Shown here: positions 1 through 11,130 of the stretch, piece after piece
Position numbering within the stretch: position 1 is the stretch's first letter
Layout of the letters: every line of letters starts with the position of its first letter
Origin: Scoparia ambigualis
Lineage: Eukaryota > Arthropoda > Insecta > Lepidoptera > Crambidae
Assembly: GCA_963921215.1 (NCBI GenBank)
Contig: OY992504.1
Coordinates: forward strand, 18,365,036-18,429,035
DNA: 64,000 nt
Direction: 5' to 3'
Program-made: the position numbers and the translations under genes
Notes under the pieces: generated by a model
The model's input: only the letters and a program-made list of their open reading frames with translations
Database searches by the model: none
What the model was told of the DNA's origin: nothing

Positions 1-22
1 TTTTTTTATTATTATTATTATT

Positions 23-200
23 ATTATAACAAACGCCCCCCAACCTTTACGTGTACCACAATGGTGAAGGTGCGAGCCGTGCGCGAAAAGTTTGCGTTTT
101 TCAGATGACACGAAAGCACTGAAATGAATGGTGAATAAGCTAAGTGTTGAAGAATGAAGAATAGAAAAGAAATTAAGATAACCTTTAACTGAAAGAAAAC
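23..200 (+). repeat. Left inverted arm flanking the gag relic
   Basis: This segment matches the reverse complement of positions 2182-2369 along nearly its whole length. The shared order is TTATTATAACAAACG, CCCCCAACC, a TACGTGTACCACAATGG block, GCGCGAAAAGTTT, and a long GAATGGTGAATAAGC block ending in CTGAAAGAAAA. Small indels separate the two arms. Together they enclose about 2 kb holding a gag relic. The outer boundary lies close to the window edge in a (TTA)n tract, so the true end of this arm is uncertain. Confidence 0.85.
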
Positions 201-248
201 AATTTGCAATTTGTTTAATAATAATCGAAGCATACAACGTAGCATATT

Positions 249-365
249 TTCGACTGTTTACCCTAAAGGGTTAGTCAGGGACTCAGTGAGGATGTAGAAT
301 AATCCTCTACCTTGTTCACGTTTCACTAAATTACAACTGCGCATGTGCCCATAACTGCACATGCT
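249..365 (-). repeat. Rpt-A fragment
   Basis: This is a diverged end of the dispersed family called Rpt-A here. It keeps AAAGGGTTAGTCAGGGACT and the block that reads AACTGCGCATGTGC, both in the same order as in the better copies at 28.1 kb and 35.2 kb. It is truncated. Confidence 0.7.
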
Positions 366-372
366 GTTAGAT

Positions 373-410
373 TAGACGACCTCCGTGGTCGAGTGGTTAG
401 CGCGGAACTC
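373..410 (+). repeat. SINE-beta head fragment (tRNA-like A box)
   Basis: The segment reads CGACCTCCGTGGTCGAGTGG followed by TTAGCGCG, which is a tRNA-type A box. It matches the head of the longer copies at 18679 and 49692. The rest of the SINE, including the B box, is missing here. Confidence 0.7.
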
Positions 411-602
411 GATTTTTCCGAATTCTGTCTTGCAATAATAGCGGCTTTACCTATTTGGCTCGACACATTTGGCTGAACTGAATGAATATTTCCTAACTTT
501 GTCTAACAATCGAACTCGATCTTTGCGAATCCTGTCTTGCAACAAAAGCGGATTCATATTTTTGGCTCAACATTTGGCTGAACAAAATGAACTTTTCCTT
601 GG
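405..602 (+). repeat. Two-copy tandem duplication, period about 106 bp
   Basis: Two adjacent diverged copies begin with AACTCGAT and carry TCCTGTCTTGC or TTCTGTCTTGC, then AAAGCGG or ATAGCGG, and then TTTGGCTGAAC. A short open frame across them (469-699) shows no recognisable motif and looks like a by-product of the repeat. Confidence 0.75.
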
Positions 603-832
603 GAAAAAGACACACAATTGTAATAAAAATCAATACACATTTTATTCTTCATTAAAAAATCCTGACCTAAAGCTACACTACACTTTAAGTCAGCTATAAT
701 TATAAATTCTTGTTTAAATAAAAATCGTTCAAAGAAAAGAAGAAAACATTACATCGCATTTTCTAACTACTTTTAACCTACTACCATTAACCGCACTAAA
801 ACACCTATTTTCTATATCTCTACATTTTACTC

Positions 833-2190
833 CTATCTCACCTGCGGCAGCTTGACTGATGCAGAAAACCGCGTGGCACCTGTGTCTACCTGAGCTACAG
901 AATTAACCTCATTTGTAGAAAATACTAATAATGGCATTAACGCAGAAGAAAGTCTAACCGGTTGACTCGCTTCATCCATCGCTTGCAATTTCACGTCAGA
1001 TGTGTGCGCTTGCAAAAGTCCAGACGACATCTCAATAACCGCCTCGTCACGACATTTGGTCTTCTTTAATGTCGGTGAGGTTAAAAAGCCGGCTGCGACT
1101 GCGTTTTCCTAAAATTAGAACGTAAATTATAACTATTTGAAGGTGCAAGTCCTGGTACAACGCGGCATACATCTTGCACTTCCGTCGTCATTGGCAGACC
1201 AAATGAATTGGGCGTACTACAATCACCTCCCCCACCAACAAACTTATGAACGAACGCAGCAGGATTCTGCGCTAAGTTCAACTGCTCTTCACGTGCTTGT
1301 GGATACACCTATTCCAATTGCAAAATAACCTCCCTAAGGTCTCTTTTGCACGCATAGTGGGAATATGCTAGTTTACTCTTGAAGTAAGGCTTTAATCCCT
1401 TCAAAAATTGCGTAATGAACGTTGCCTCATTGGTAATGTGGACTTCTTGGCGGGAAAGTGAAGCGTCATGTCTGCAGTTTTGTTTTATTTTCTAAAATTC
1501 GTGTTTTTTCGAACATTAATGTGAAGTAATAGTGGATTATTAACCGTTAAGTGTTTGTGAACGTGCATGAGTGTTGGTAAATGTAACAAAACAGTGCAAC
1601 ATCACTTTTCAAATTCTCTCAAGAAGTCCGTGTGAGACCTCAGTAAAGTCCCACAGCTTTACTGAGGGCTCAAGGGGTTTCGGGAACATTATTTATCATT
1701 CATCATCTTAAATAATCACCACTCATTATCATCAAGGGGGAAAAAGGAAATAAAAATACTAATGACTAGGCAGTATGGTCTCTGATCTTAGCCTGTTCCT
1801 TCACGGAACAAATATAAAAAAAAAAATCATTGGTAATGTTTGCTTTGCCAGCCAACTCCGATAAATTATAAAAATGCTCGCTCAGGCCTTTCTGGTCCTG
1901 CTTGTTATTAAAAAATAATTCAAAGTAATCACACACTTCAAATTATTTCCTCAATGTATCCACCACTTTTTCAAAGGTTTTACATGAACTATTTATTGAG
2001 CGAAAGAAAAACAGTGCACTCCCTTTCAAAAATGCTGGCAACAACAATAACCGTCCCTCACAGTTAGTGAACTTCTTATAAACTGCTACTGCTTGGAACT
2101 GCTCCAGAAACTCTTCCACCGACTCATCAAAATGACCCGTAAAACAAGTGACTCCGCGATCCACTTTGCTTAAAAAAAATCCTTTTCTTT
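833..2190 (-). pseudogene. gag: Retroelement Gag relic (Ty3/gypsy-like capsid region), broken
   Basis: Read on the minus strand, the frame from about 2164 down to 1943 contains FTGHFDESVEEFLEQF, then LPAFLKGSALFFF and TFEKVVDTLRK. This matches the usual retrotransposon Gag pattern of a start block, a hydrophobic LxGxA core and a following F/Y-rich helix. After an in-frame TAA the same frame continues with a KGLSEHFYNLSELAGKA-type segment. It resumes beyond a SINE (1440-1826) as FITQFLKGLKPYFKSKL and runs through 1308-1081 to a further shifted piece ending at a stop at 833. Without the SINE the coding length is near 310 codons. No zinc knuckle, protease, reverse transcriptase or integrase follows. 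It has stops and at least one frameshift, so it is not functional. It lies between inverted arms rather than between direct LTRs. Confidence 0.75.
1440..1826 (+). mobile_element. SINE-alpha copy 1, inserted in the gag relic
   Basis: The 13-base duplication TCATTGGTAATGT is present at 1427-1439 and 1827-1839. The insert starts GGACTTCTTGGCGGGAAAG and ends in a run of A. Copies at 13055 and 48267 start at the same base. No tRNA-type A or B box is visible, so the head is of unknown origin. After CACTCATTATCATC the 3' part differs clearly from the other two copies. Removing the insert rejoins the Gag frame region, so the SINE came later than the gag element. Confidence 0.9.
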
Positions 2191-2369
2191 CAGGTATAGG
2201 TTATTTTAATTTCTTTTCTATTCTTCATTCTTCAACACTTAGCTTATTCACCATTCTTTTCAGCGCTTTCGTGCCACCTGAAAAACGAAAACTTTTCGCG
2301 CGCGGTCGGCTCTTGGCGCCTCCACCATTGTGGTACACGTAAAAGGTTGGGGGACGTTTGTTATAATAA
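2182..2369 (-). repeat. Right inverted arm flanking the gag relic
   Basis: This is the inverted partner of positions 23-200. It is slightly longer because of an insertion near the GCGCC block. The Gag reading frame enters from this arm, which suggests that the gag sequence was truncated or captured at this point. The two arms are in opposite orientation, which does not fit normal LTRs. Confidence 0.85.
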
Positions 2370-2658
2370 CAACATCCTTTACTTAGTATACGACTTCATA
2401 TTTATTGTATACGTCTATATATTTATTCACATAGTTATATGTAAATTACAATTTACATTATTAAAAATAACATGGTCAAGTCTACCCATGTTGGCACTTC
2501 AGATCGTTCTCCCCTTATTCCCGGTTTGACATCTTGTCATTTCAAATTACGTTTTATTTATAAATTATTAAGAAGTAAAACCAGCCAGCGCCCTAACATG
2601 GTATAAACTCTACAGTACCATAAAGTTTCGCTAGGTATAGAAACTTTATCGTCAGTAC

Positions 2659-5040
2659 TTTTTTTATTTTTTTTATAATTACTCATCATAGTGACTGCAT
2701 CCTGCCTGATGGTAAGCAGCCGATGCAGTCCAAAATAATGAGAGCGCTCCCCACCGTGGAATAAGCACGATAACGAGCGCACTTATTCATGACGGCCTGC
2801 ATAAATGCCGTTTCACGCCCCGCTTAAAAGACCCGGGACTGTAGGAGCTGGGAAACACATGCGCCGGCAAAGAATTTCAAAGCCGAATAGTCTTACAGAG
2901 GAACGACTTGCCAAATTTTTTGGTACGAGTACTGATAGTCTGTACAGTATGACGGTGGTTCCTAAGACCAGCACGTGTAGTCCGGAAGAGGAAAGGAGAG
3001 GGCGGGATGAGATCAAAAAGTTCTTCAGAACACTCTCCGTAGTAGTTCCGGTAGAAGACACTGAGAGAAGCAATGTCTCTACGCAGCTGGAGGTCCTCAA
3101 GGGCGGCTGTAACCTCAGCATCTCCAATAATGGGTACCACTCGCCTTTGCAGTCTATCAAGTGCATCGAGGAGGTATTTTGCGGAGCCGTCCCATAGATG
3201 GGAACAATACTCTATACTCGATCGCACCTGAGTCTTGTACAGCAAACAGCGCTGCTCGAGAGTGAAAAACCGCCTCACCTTATTGAGAATACCCAACTTC
3301 CGGGAGGCAGTTAAAATAGCACTCTCGATATAGCATTTCAGATTCAGTTCCTGGCCGATGTCCATACCAAGAATGCTGAGGTTCACCGAAATGGGTAACG
3401 GAGAGTTCTAAAAAGAGGGAGGAGTAAGGAAGGGAGTTACCTTGGACGAGAATGCACAGACCTGGGTTTTGCTAGCATTAAACTCGACCAAGTTTTTAGT
3501 TTCCCACTTAGAGACACGATCGAGAGTCATGTTCAGTTTGGCAACCAGTTTTTGCCTTTTCACCATAATATCGGCTTGCTTTGCCGCAGGATGTCCCAAG
3601 TACCGCTCATGCACCGTACTGTCATCCGCATAATAATGAATATTGCCCAAGGACAACATGTCATTAATATGCAGAAGAAATAGAGTAGGTGAGAGCACAG
3701 AACCCTGCCGCACTCTGGCATTGACTTTGTGGAATGCCGAGGAACTACCCTCACAAAGAACACGAATCCTCTGCCCTTCTAAAAAGTCTGCAACCCAGGC
3801 GCACAAACGGAGCGGCACACCGAAGGCCGGCAACTTGGAAAGAAGGGAACGATGCCACACTCTATCGAAAGCTTTGGCGATATCAAGGCAGTTAGCCTTG
3901 CTTGTCCATCGCTTCACCCTAAACGTGAGAAACGTACGCTAAAAGATCACCCGTCGATCGCTTTGGTCTGAACCCATACTGGCGATCATGGAGCAGCGAG
4001 TGATCCTCTAGGTAGTGAATGAGCTGGGAATTAATTATCCGCTCAAACACCCTGCACAGCACATAAGTTACAGCGATGGGTCGATAGTTGGCCGGATCCA
4101 AACGATCCTTTTTTTTGGGGATGGGTTGTATGTTCGCCTCCTTCCAAGAAACCGGCACAATACCAGTATCGTAAGACTCCCTAAACAATCGTGTCAATAC
4201 AGGAGACAACTCAGCTGCGCATCTGAGCAGCACAATCGCCGGAACACCATCCGGCCCGCTAGCCTTCCGCACGTCGAGCAACCGCAGCATGGCACGCGTA
4301 CATCACACTGCCTGATACGAATATCAGGCTTGGTGGCCCCACAATGTGCTGTAATAGGTGGAGCGGTGCCACAATCGTCGATGCGCGAATTGACCACGAA
4401 AAGTTCAGCCAACAAGTTCACCTTCTCAAGCGGCTGGAAAGCCAACGAGCCATCTGGATGTTTCAACGGAGGCAGCGAGGGAGAGCAGAAGTTGGCCTGC
4501 ACGGCCTTAGCGAGCTGTAAATAGCTACGGCTACCCGTAGGGTGCCAGATCAACTCCCGCCCCACCCTTGCCACTCTTTGTGCATCCGCTAATGCGAGAG
4601 CCCTCTTGTTAGACTTAGAGGCCTTGTTGTAGGCCGCCTTCAAGGAGCTGGTACTAGGGTCATTCAGAGCGCAAGCCTTCGTCCAAGCACGATACGCCGC
4701 CTGCTTGCATTCAGCAGCTTTGGCGCATTTGCGATTGAACCAAGGCCGTTATCAGCCAACGCTGGCAAGATCTGTGAACGGAATATAATATTCCATACCC
4801 AACAAGATCTCATCAGCAATGGCAGAAGCGTACTCCGATGGGTCCTTTCCAAGAAAGCAGCTCTGGCCCCATGAGACGGATGCAAAGTAATCACGCAGTC
4901 CGTCCCAATCCAACGGCGAGTAGTGCCACAGACGACGCTTGGTCTCCAACGTTTTCGGTGGACCAACGCTGTGCGGTGCTGTGGCAATGACCAGGCAGTG
5001 GTTTGACGAGCCTAGAGTGCAAGCACCGAAACTCTATACC
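2659..5040 (-). pseudogene. LINE-A: 5'-truncated non-LTR retrotransposon ORF2 (reverse transcriptase)
   Basis: On the minus strand this encodes the end of an apurinic-type endonuclease near 5015-4960, then a reverse transcriptase and a C-terminal domain. Recognisable pieces in order are the LLGMEYYIPF linker, KASGPDGVPAIVL, ANYRPIAVTYVLCRVFERI, a DRQYGFRPKRSTGDLLA block, DIAKAFDRVWHRSLLSKL, RQGSVLSPTLFLLHINDML, the catalytic YADD at 3621-3632, and a tail with LDRLQRR and RGVKRH. This order is that of Jockey/CR1-group LINEs. Frames change several times (breaks near 4640, 4290, 3918 and 3390), so it is dead. The A-rich 3' end reads as a T run at 2659-2677. No ORF1 is attached, consistent with 5' truncation during target-primed reverse transcription. 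A second, shorter copy is at 22.47 kb. Confidence 0.92.
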
Positions 5041-5568
5041 CTGTTGCATATACATCAATAATGGACGAAAGCGTCGTATGATGATATCAGACGGGTCGAG
5101 GTAACTAATCCTAAAAATTTTATTAGTCTTACTTGTGTAGTTTCTACAGTGTCATATTACACAGGACGGCATTTTGAAAACTGTTTTACGGAAACGAATA
5201 CACGCAAACTGACACTGTCAAAGCTTTCCTGAGACTACGCTAAGGTACGGAAAGCCAATTAGCATAGTTTTATTGTGCCAGTTTTTGGCACATGTAACGC
5301 ATCTACCTCTTTTTATTGTAACATCATTGATCAGTCTATAAACTATTCACTGCTTCACATAAGTCTTTCTGCATGGTCAACTAACAGCACATAGATAGTT
5401 TGGGCCATTCCAACCATGCTGGCCCAATGCGGGGTTGGTGGGTTAATTGTTAAATCACTTAATGTTTCAGTAACCGACGTGATATAACTTACAGTACATA
5501 GGTAGTAATTGTGTATAAACTAAGATAAACACAATACGTTATAACATTCAACCAAAACGTTGCGGCTA
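5041..5568. other. No gene seen; short SINE remnant
   Basis: No coding signal is recognised. A short stretch near 5404-5455 (CATGCTGGCCCAATGCGG, then GTTGGTGGGTTAA) matches the tail region of SINE-gamma in reverse orientation. Confidence 0.5.
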
Positions 5569-6205
5569 CCTACTTTAAAAGAAAAAGCGGCCAAGTGCGA
5601 GTCGGACTTGCCTATGAAGGGTTCCGTAGCGGCAAGTAACATTATATAAAAGTTCTTGTAGTTAGTTCGTTGTAACTTTGATCGATGTTTTAATAATAGT
5701 GTATTTTTTTTTAATTAATTAACATATGACGTATAAAAAAAAACTACTTACTAGATCTCGTTCGTTCAAACCAATTTTCGGTGGAAGTTTGCTTGGTAAT
5801 GTACATCATATATTTTTTTAGTTTTATCAGTCTTTTCTTTTAGAAGTTACAGGGCCCCCTCTGTACATTTTACCACTTTGGAAGTATCTCCCGAAACCTC
5901 AATATCATTTTTGAAGACCTATCCATATAGATACCCCACACGTATGGGTTTGATGAAAAAAAAATTTGAGTTTCAGTTCTAGGTATGGGGAAACCCCCAA
6001 AATTTATTGTTTTTTTTTTTTAATTTTTGTGGGAAAATCTTAATGCATTCACAGAATAGGCACATCTACTTAACAAGTTTCAACAATATAGTTCTTATAC
6101 TTTCGGAAAAAAGTGGCTGTGACATACGGACGGACAGACAGACAGACATGACGAATCCATAAGGGTTCCGTTTTTTGCCATTTGGCTACGGAACCTTAAA
6201 AACAG
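5569..6205 (+). repeat. Retroposon-like interspersed repeat ending in a GGTTCCG/CTACGGAACC hairpin
   Basis: The block starts GCGGCCAAGTGCGAGTCGGA and ends with GGACGGACAGACAGACAGAC, AAGGGTTCCGTTTTTTGCC, GGCTACGGAACC and an A run. The end can fold because GGTTCCGT pairs with ACGGAACC. I know this end as a very common Lepidopteran retroposon tail, but cannot name the family with certainty. It carries no open frame. Confidence 0.65.
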
Positions 6206-6708
6206 AAGATAAAAATTAGATTTGTACAGAGAAGAACCAGCAAGACATTTAGCAAGGGCATTTCTTTTCTCCCTTTCTTTTACAGCGTTAATACAAATTG
6301 GAAAACGCCCTCCCTATCATAGAAGGGCATTTTCCATCACAAAATAAAAAATATTTAATGCAATTACAAGACAACAGAACACATAGAAAATAATATCTAA
6401 TTAAACAGGTATTGCTGAATTTAAAATAACATAAACCACGTCTTACATCTTTGAAACTAGAAAACAAAAGATTATTACTACTACCATTAAAAATAAAAAT
6501 AAGATTGCAAGAGAAGACCAGCCTCTACAGGCGGCACCCGTTCACGAGTATGACATGTAAATCAGTTATCGCTTCGCTCAACCATGTTTTAGGGAACGTA
6601 ACGACCCGACACCGACGCACATGCCCGTAGTTAAACGTACACTTTGTTTGAGAGAGCATGACACACGACGACATGATAAAAAAGGCCTATGATATCGTAA
6701 AGGCCTTA
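6206..6708. other. No feature seen
   Basis: AT-rich sequence with no recognisable coding or repeat structure. Confidence 0.4.
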
Positions 6709-6865
6709 CAAATAAACAGTGAATAAGGTCGGAATAGTTGTTACGTGTTTTGTCTCTTGTACTCTAATTTGAAATTACGTTTACAGAACAGGAACAAAAC
6801 ACGGAATAACCATTCTTACAAATAAACAAGGAATAAGAATAGTTCTTCCGTGTTTTGTTCCTGTC
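6709..6865. repeat. Imperfect tandem pair with a perfect 19-bp inverted repeat
   Basis: Positions 6788-6806 (ACAGGAACAAAACACGGAA) are the exact reverse complement of 6846-6864. The second half also resembles 6710-6760 as a diverged direct copy (CAAATAAACA, GGAATAG, GTGTTTTGT). It may be a small foldback element. Confidence 0.65.
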
Positions 6866-8145
6866 AATATTACCTATCGAATTTGTTGAAACTTGTGACA
6901 ATAACGAAACGCATTTTTTTTAAACTTAGTATAAATCAACATAAATAGCTTTCTATCTTTTTTTCTATCTTAATTAGTACCTATACCTAGGTACTAATAT
7001 AAGTTTAGGAACTAATATAAGTTTTTCTACGCCGATCCATCCATACAAATATGACTTTGAAATCAATTTGGGTCACAGATCGACATCAATCGAATACGGC
7101 CGCGATATTGCGAACGTAATAAACCGCCAGACGGAGGTTTATTTCCAATCGAGGCAATAGCGGGCGCGCGTCAACACTATCTATCGGAAACTATTTTTTT
7201 TTCTAAGAGATTCGCGTTGGCGAACCTTTTATTGGTTGAAGACTGAAATTGGTAACTGTAGTATGACATATTTTATAAACGGGATTTTACACAAGACTAC
7301 TTTTTGTACAGGAATCATACGCATATCTGTCATACCCGACGTTTCAACCTTGCATCGGGCTGACTGCTAGAACAGGAGTCGTATGGAACGCGAAAGTTTA
7401 ATAGTATGTGTAGTAAAATATTGTAATAAATACTGCAAGTGAACCGTCGTTTTATTGAAAATAACAACTGTTTGTACGAACAACTCTGGAAATGCGATAA
7501 TGTAGTTGTTTCATACAAAACTATTCGATCTATAATGTCAACAATAGTTGTTTTGTTTTGCAATTTCAGAGTTGCTCTTATACAGAGACTTGTGCTTTGC
7601 AATGAATAGGACGGGCCAGTTGCAGGATTAAATACCTTTTTCCAAACACCTTGTAATTCAGAGAGTATTTGATTTGGTAAATTAGTGATAGATAGATTAT
7701 CCCGCGACTGATAATATATTTGAATGAAAGCGACTTATGGGGGCGAAAAAAAATCAACTGTTCTATTACAAGTCAGTGACGCCTTTCATATATGGAAGCA
7801 CGGTAAGTTGGCGCTTTACTGTAGTTGGTTTTTTGCGTTTTCTGTGACGAAGCCGCGGTATTTGCAGTTTTTTATCCTGTAGTACATGCTTGACATACAA
7901 TACGCGAGGCTATCGAAATTAAAAAGCATCGAAATTTCAATAGAGAGGATGGTTGGAATTTACCACCTGCCTGGGACCCCATTATACAGGTCATCAAATC
8001 CCAGCCCCAACAGCAACACATTGCAAGACCTAAAAATATTGTTATCTCGTGTTGTGTAAACCTGAACGCACCCGGTTAAATATTTAAAAAAATATTTGAC
8101 GGTAGGCAAATAACTTCTAACTATGAGACGACCATCACCTCAGTC
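6866..8145. other. No gene seen; one Rpt-D fragment
   Basis: AT-rich DNA. Positions 7275-7350 hold ACGGGATTTTACACAAGACT and CATACCCGACGTTTCAA, a family (Rpt-D) seen again at 25755-25865. The remainder shows nothing I can support. Confidence 0.4.
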
Positions 8146-8210
8146 TTCCTGTGACCACGGACCCTGTAAAGGGTTCGAAACGTCAGACACATAAAACGCT
8201 ACGTAATGTA
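8146..8210. repeat. Rpt-D end fragment (possibly Penelope-like)
   Basis: This contains TGTGACCACGGACCCTGTAA then GGGTTCGAAACGTC, a short conserved end of a widespread Lepidopteran family. I suspect a Penelope-like element, but no reverse transcriptase is present to prove it. Confidence 0.4.
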
Positions 8211-10384
8211 GGTAGTAAATTAAACGCGAGTTTTGAACTGTAAAAAGTGTTTCATTCAAATAATTAAGTAACACTCATCAATACCCAACTTCTAACATTG
8301 TCAGTCTCATTACTTGCAATGTCTTAACTAAAACAAGTTTAAACACACAAGTGTTAAACACAAAGTCTCAACACAAATTCTACGGAGAAGGAAAATAGAA
8401 AGCTGAAAACTATTTTCATAATCTGACGCGCATCCACTCCCCGTTACACTTGTCGCCAGTCAAAGCAACCCTTCCTGTGTGGTTTTAATTTGAATATTTG
8501 CACGGCACATGCTTCGTTATCATAACAGAGGATCTCACAGCTTTATACAGTAACGGGTAAGTGATACGGGACATTCGACCTTATTTGCAACTGCTGATCT
8601 TCAGTAGAGTTTGGATTCTTTTTTTAACCGAGGAGGAGGAGTTTTCTAAATTCGACTGAATGTCTTTTTTTATTGGAGAGAATTTTGCAGGGTCGTTTCG
8701 TTTATGGGCAGCAAGAAACTTGGTGTTGTCTCAAGCTTTTGAGACCGCTGGAACCCCTGAAGATTTTATAGGTGACGGCATCAGGTAAGCGTGTCTCCGT
8801 AATTATTACCTTCGTTATTAAAACACATCGAAACCAATTGCTAAAAAAGTCGAGATCGGGATCTATTTAATTGAGAGAGATTGGGAATGGGTAATGGAAG
8901 AGAATGGGTAACCATTCTCCAACCGGGCATTGCGAAAGTTGCTTAACTTATATGATTACTAGCCGAACGGCGAAACTGCTACGCCATCGAGCTCCTTGAT
9001 TGCAGCTATATATTATAGGAATACTGTAGACGGCTCTGACAGACAACCCCAAAAACTACTATCGAACGCCAACCCGCTGTATTTTCATACCTGAAAGGCG
9101 TCACTGACAAGATTGGGAACATCTTGAAGAGAGCTTCAAAACATACTAAACCGCCAAAAATATAAAGGTGAGTTAGGTGTAAAAAATGGTATATTGTTTA
9201 ATTTCAAGAAATAAGTAGCCCGATTTAATAATGGCCAAATCAACAACTGTAGTTCAACTCCGTCTTTACTTGAAACTATTTAATTACAACCTACCAATAG
9301 AGTAACACAGGTATTTAAACGTCCGCACAGTTTGGATGCCGAAACATGAATGCCCCATGCGCCTTTTGTCGCCCGCCATCACAGTCCTCACCTTTGAGAG
9401 CTGTGTTGCCAGTGCTCAGAATAAAGTTACCTTACACAATTGAAAAATTCAGAAATAAGAAAGCTGAATTCTTTTAATATACCCTTACCAGGCTAATTAA
9501 AGAGGAAGCAGTTTTCTTATAATACAACAACAGTGCATGAAGAAAACGAACAAATCCAACAGCATTAACCTAAATGTCAGGCACGAACATTTTGCTGCAC
9601 CATTTTAAACATTAAATGGGACACCAAAATTCTTTTAGCCACTAATGCATTCGTCGAAATCGATATTATGAATATTTTAGTTTGAGAATAGTCTCGCGGC
9701 CCGCGCCGCTCGCATTCAATGAGGCATTCGCGATCCAGCCCGAAGTATTTCATATTGCAATCTCTTTCAGTCGGCAGACAATGCGGCACGCGGGAGAACG
9801 CATCACTCAACGTCACAGCTAGACGTGTATTTTTGCATCCTCACAATACTTAGAGGGGAATAATTTCTATTGTCAGTAAACACACGCTGCCGCTTTGAGG
9901 GATGCCTCGCTACTGGCCTTTGTCTATATATTTTTTGCTCGCGCGGAAAACGCTCCGGAATTTCCTAATAAGCCGTAGGGATATGTTAAAACGGAGCAAC
10001 GGTAACCGCCTTGAGGTAAATTGTGATTTATATAGTCGTTTTAGAGCAGTCAAGGCTCGAATGCTATACACATTTCTTTAATCGAAACCATTAATCAACT
10101 ATTGCGAAGCGTAGCAGAAATAAAATATGGCAATTCGTAGTCCGCGGAGGCGTGCTGTCAGGGCGGATGATGTATTTGAACGTTTTTCATGGGAGCCAGT
10201 AGGCGTTTTGTCAACGTCCGACGTTAGAGGTCATCGCTCATTGCTCTGTGGAATAGCTCACTTGGATGCTGCAAGCGGACCAGCTACAGTTTATTTTCTA
10301 GTAATTACCCACTAACAATGAGCTACAGTGAAATTTTGAGTACCGAAAGTTTTTATATACCTAGATAAGATGATACTGGAAACC
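8211..10384. other. No gene recognised
   Basis: Mostly unique-looking AT-rich DNA. Positions 8621-8690 hold a fragment of the ACCGACTTC/GGAGGAGG family that is also found at 38895. A 62-codon open frame at 10127-10315 shows no motif. Confidence 0.4.
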
Positions 10385-10510
10385 GCCTATTGGTTTCACC
10401 ACCGGTCTAAAACCCTTGGTCACGAGTTCGATTTCCAGCGGGGGGTGGGTTGAACATGTGTGTACTTGTTATGGTTGGTGGTAAGACTGGTTTGAACTCC
10501 ACCTCGCAGG
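10385..10510 (+). repeat. tRNA-like SINE fragment (B box)
   Basis: GAGTTCGATTTCC is a near match to the RNA polymerase III B box, set between CACCACCGGTCTAAAACCC and a G-rich run. It lies directly against the left end of the CACTG transposon. The family is uncertain. Confidence 0.45.
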
Positions 10511-11130
10511 TTATAACCACACTGAAAAAATATTTAACCTAACTACTTTGGCTATTTCAGGAATAACCAAAGTTTGACAATATTCTAATAAAGTTAACTT
10601 GATTTAACAAAAGTGATTTGTCTTTATAAGACAAAACCGCTTATGTTATTTCAAGTTGGGTTATTAGTAAATAAACCTTTGATTTGCTCTAAACATACTG
10701 AATTAGACAAACTCAAGTGGTTACAGGCTAATAAACCGTTTTGTCCATTTTAGGCATTATCTTTGATAACATGCAACAAAAGTATTTATTTTGCGTATAG
10801 CCAACGTTTTTGTAAGCCATAACAAAAAGCAGTTCAGCAATAATGTGCTAATTCATAAATGAATATTTTGTAACAAATAGCATAATATATTTTGTAGTGC
10901 ATGACAAAACTGCAGGTTAGAACATATTGCCTAACGTTTATTTAATAATAAAGGAACTTTAGTTATATCAAGCCCAACTTTCGTTTAGTATTAACAAAAT
11001 ATTTTGTTTACATTTGTAACCGAATCGGCGCTAAACTTGACAGCTCGTGTTCGTTCATTTTTATTTACGCGCCGGCAAAGACAGTCACGATGTTGCTAGA
11101 TTATAGTTATTGTAATATTTGTGGTGAATG

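Noticed and set aside
2805..4524. Several plus-strand frames of 99-169 codons
   Set aside because: They are shadows of the minus-strand LINE-A reverse transcriptase.
8161..8200. Hammerhead ribozyme of a Penelope-like element (CTGTAAAGG...CGAAACGTC)
   Set aside because: The CTGANGA core is not intact and stems could not be paired convincingly by eye.
10127..10315. 62-codon frame as a possible exon
   Set aside because: No motif, no splice sites of quality on either side, and length within chance for this composition.
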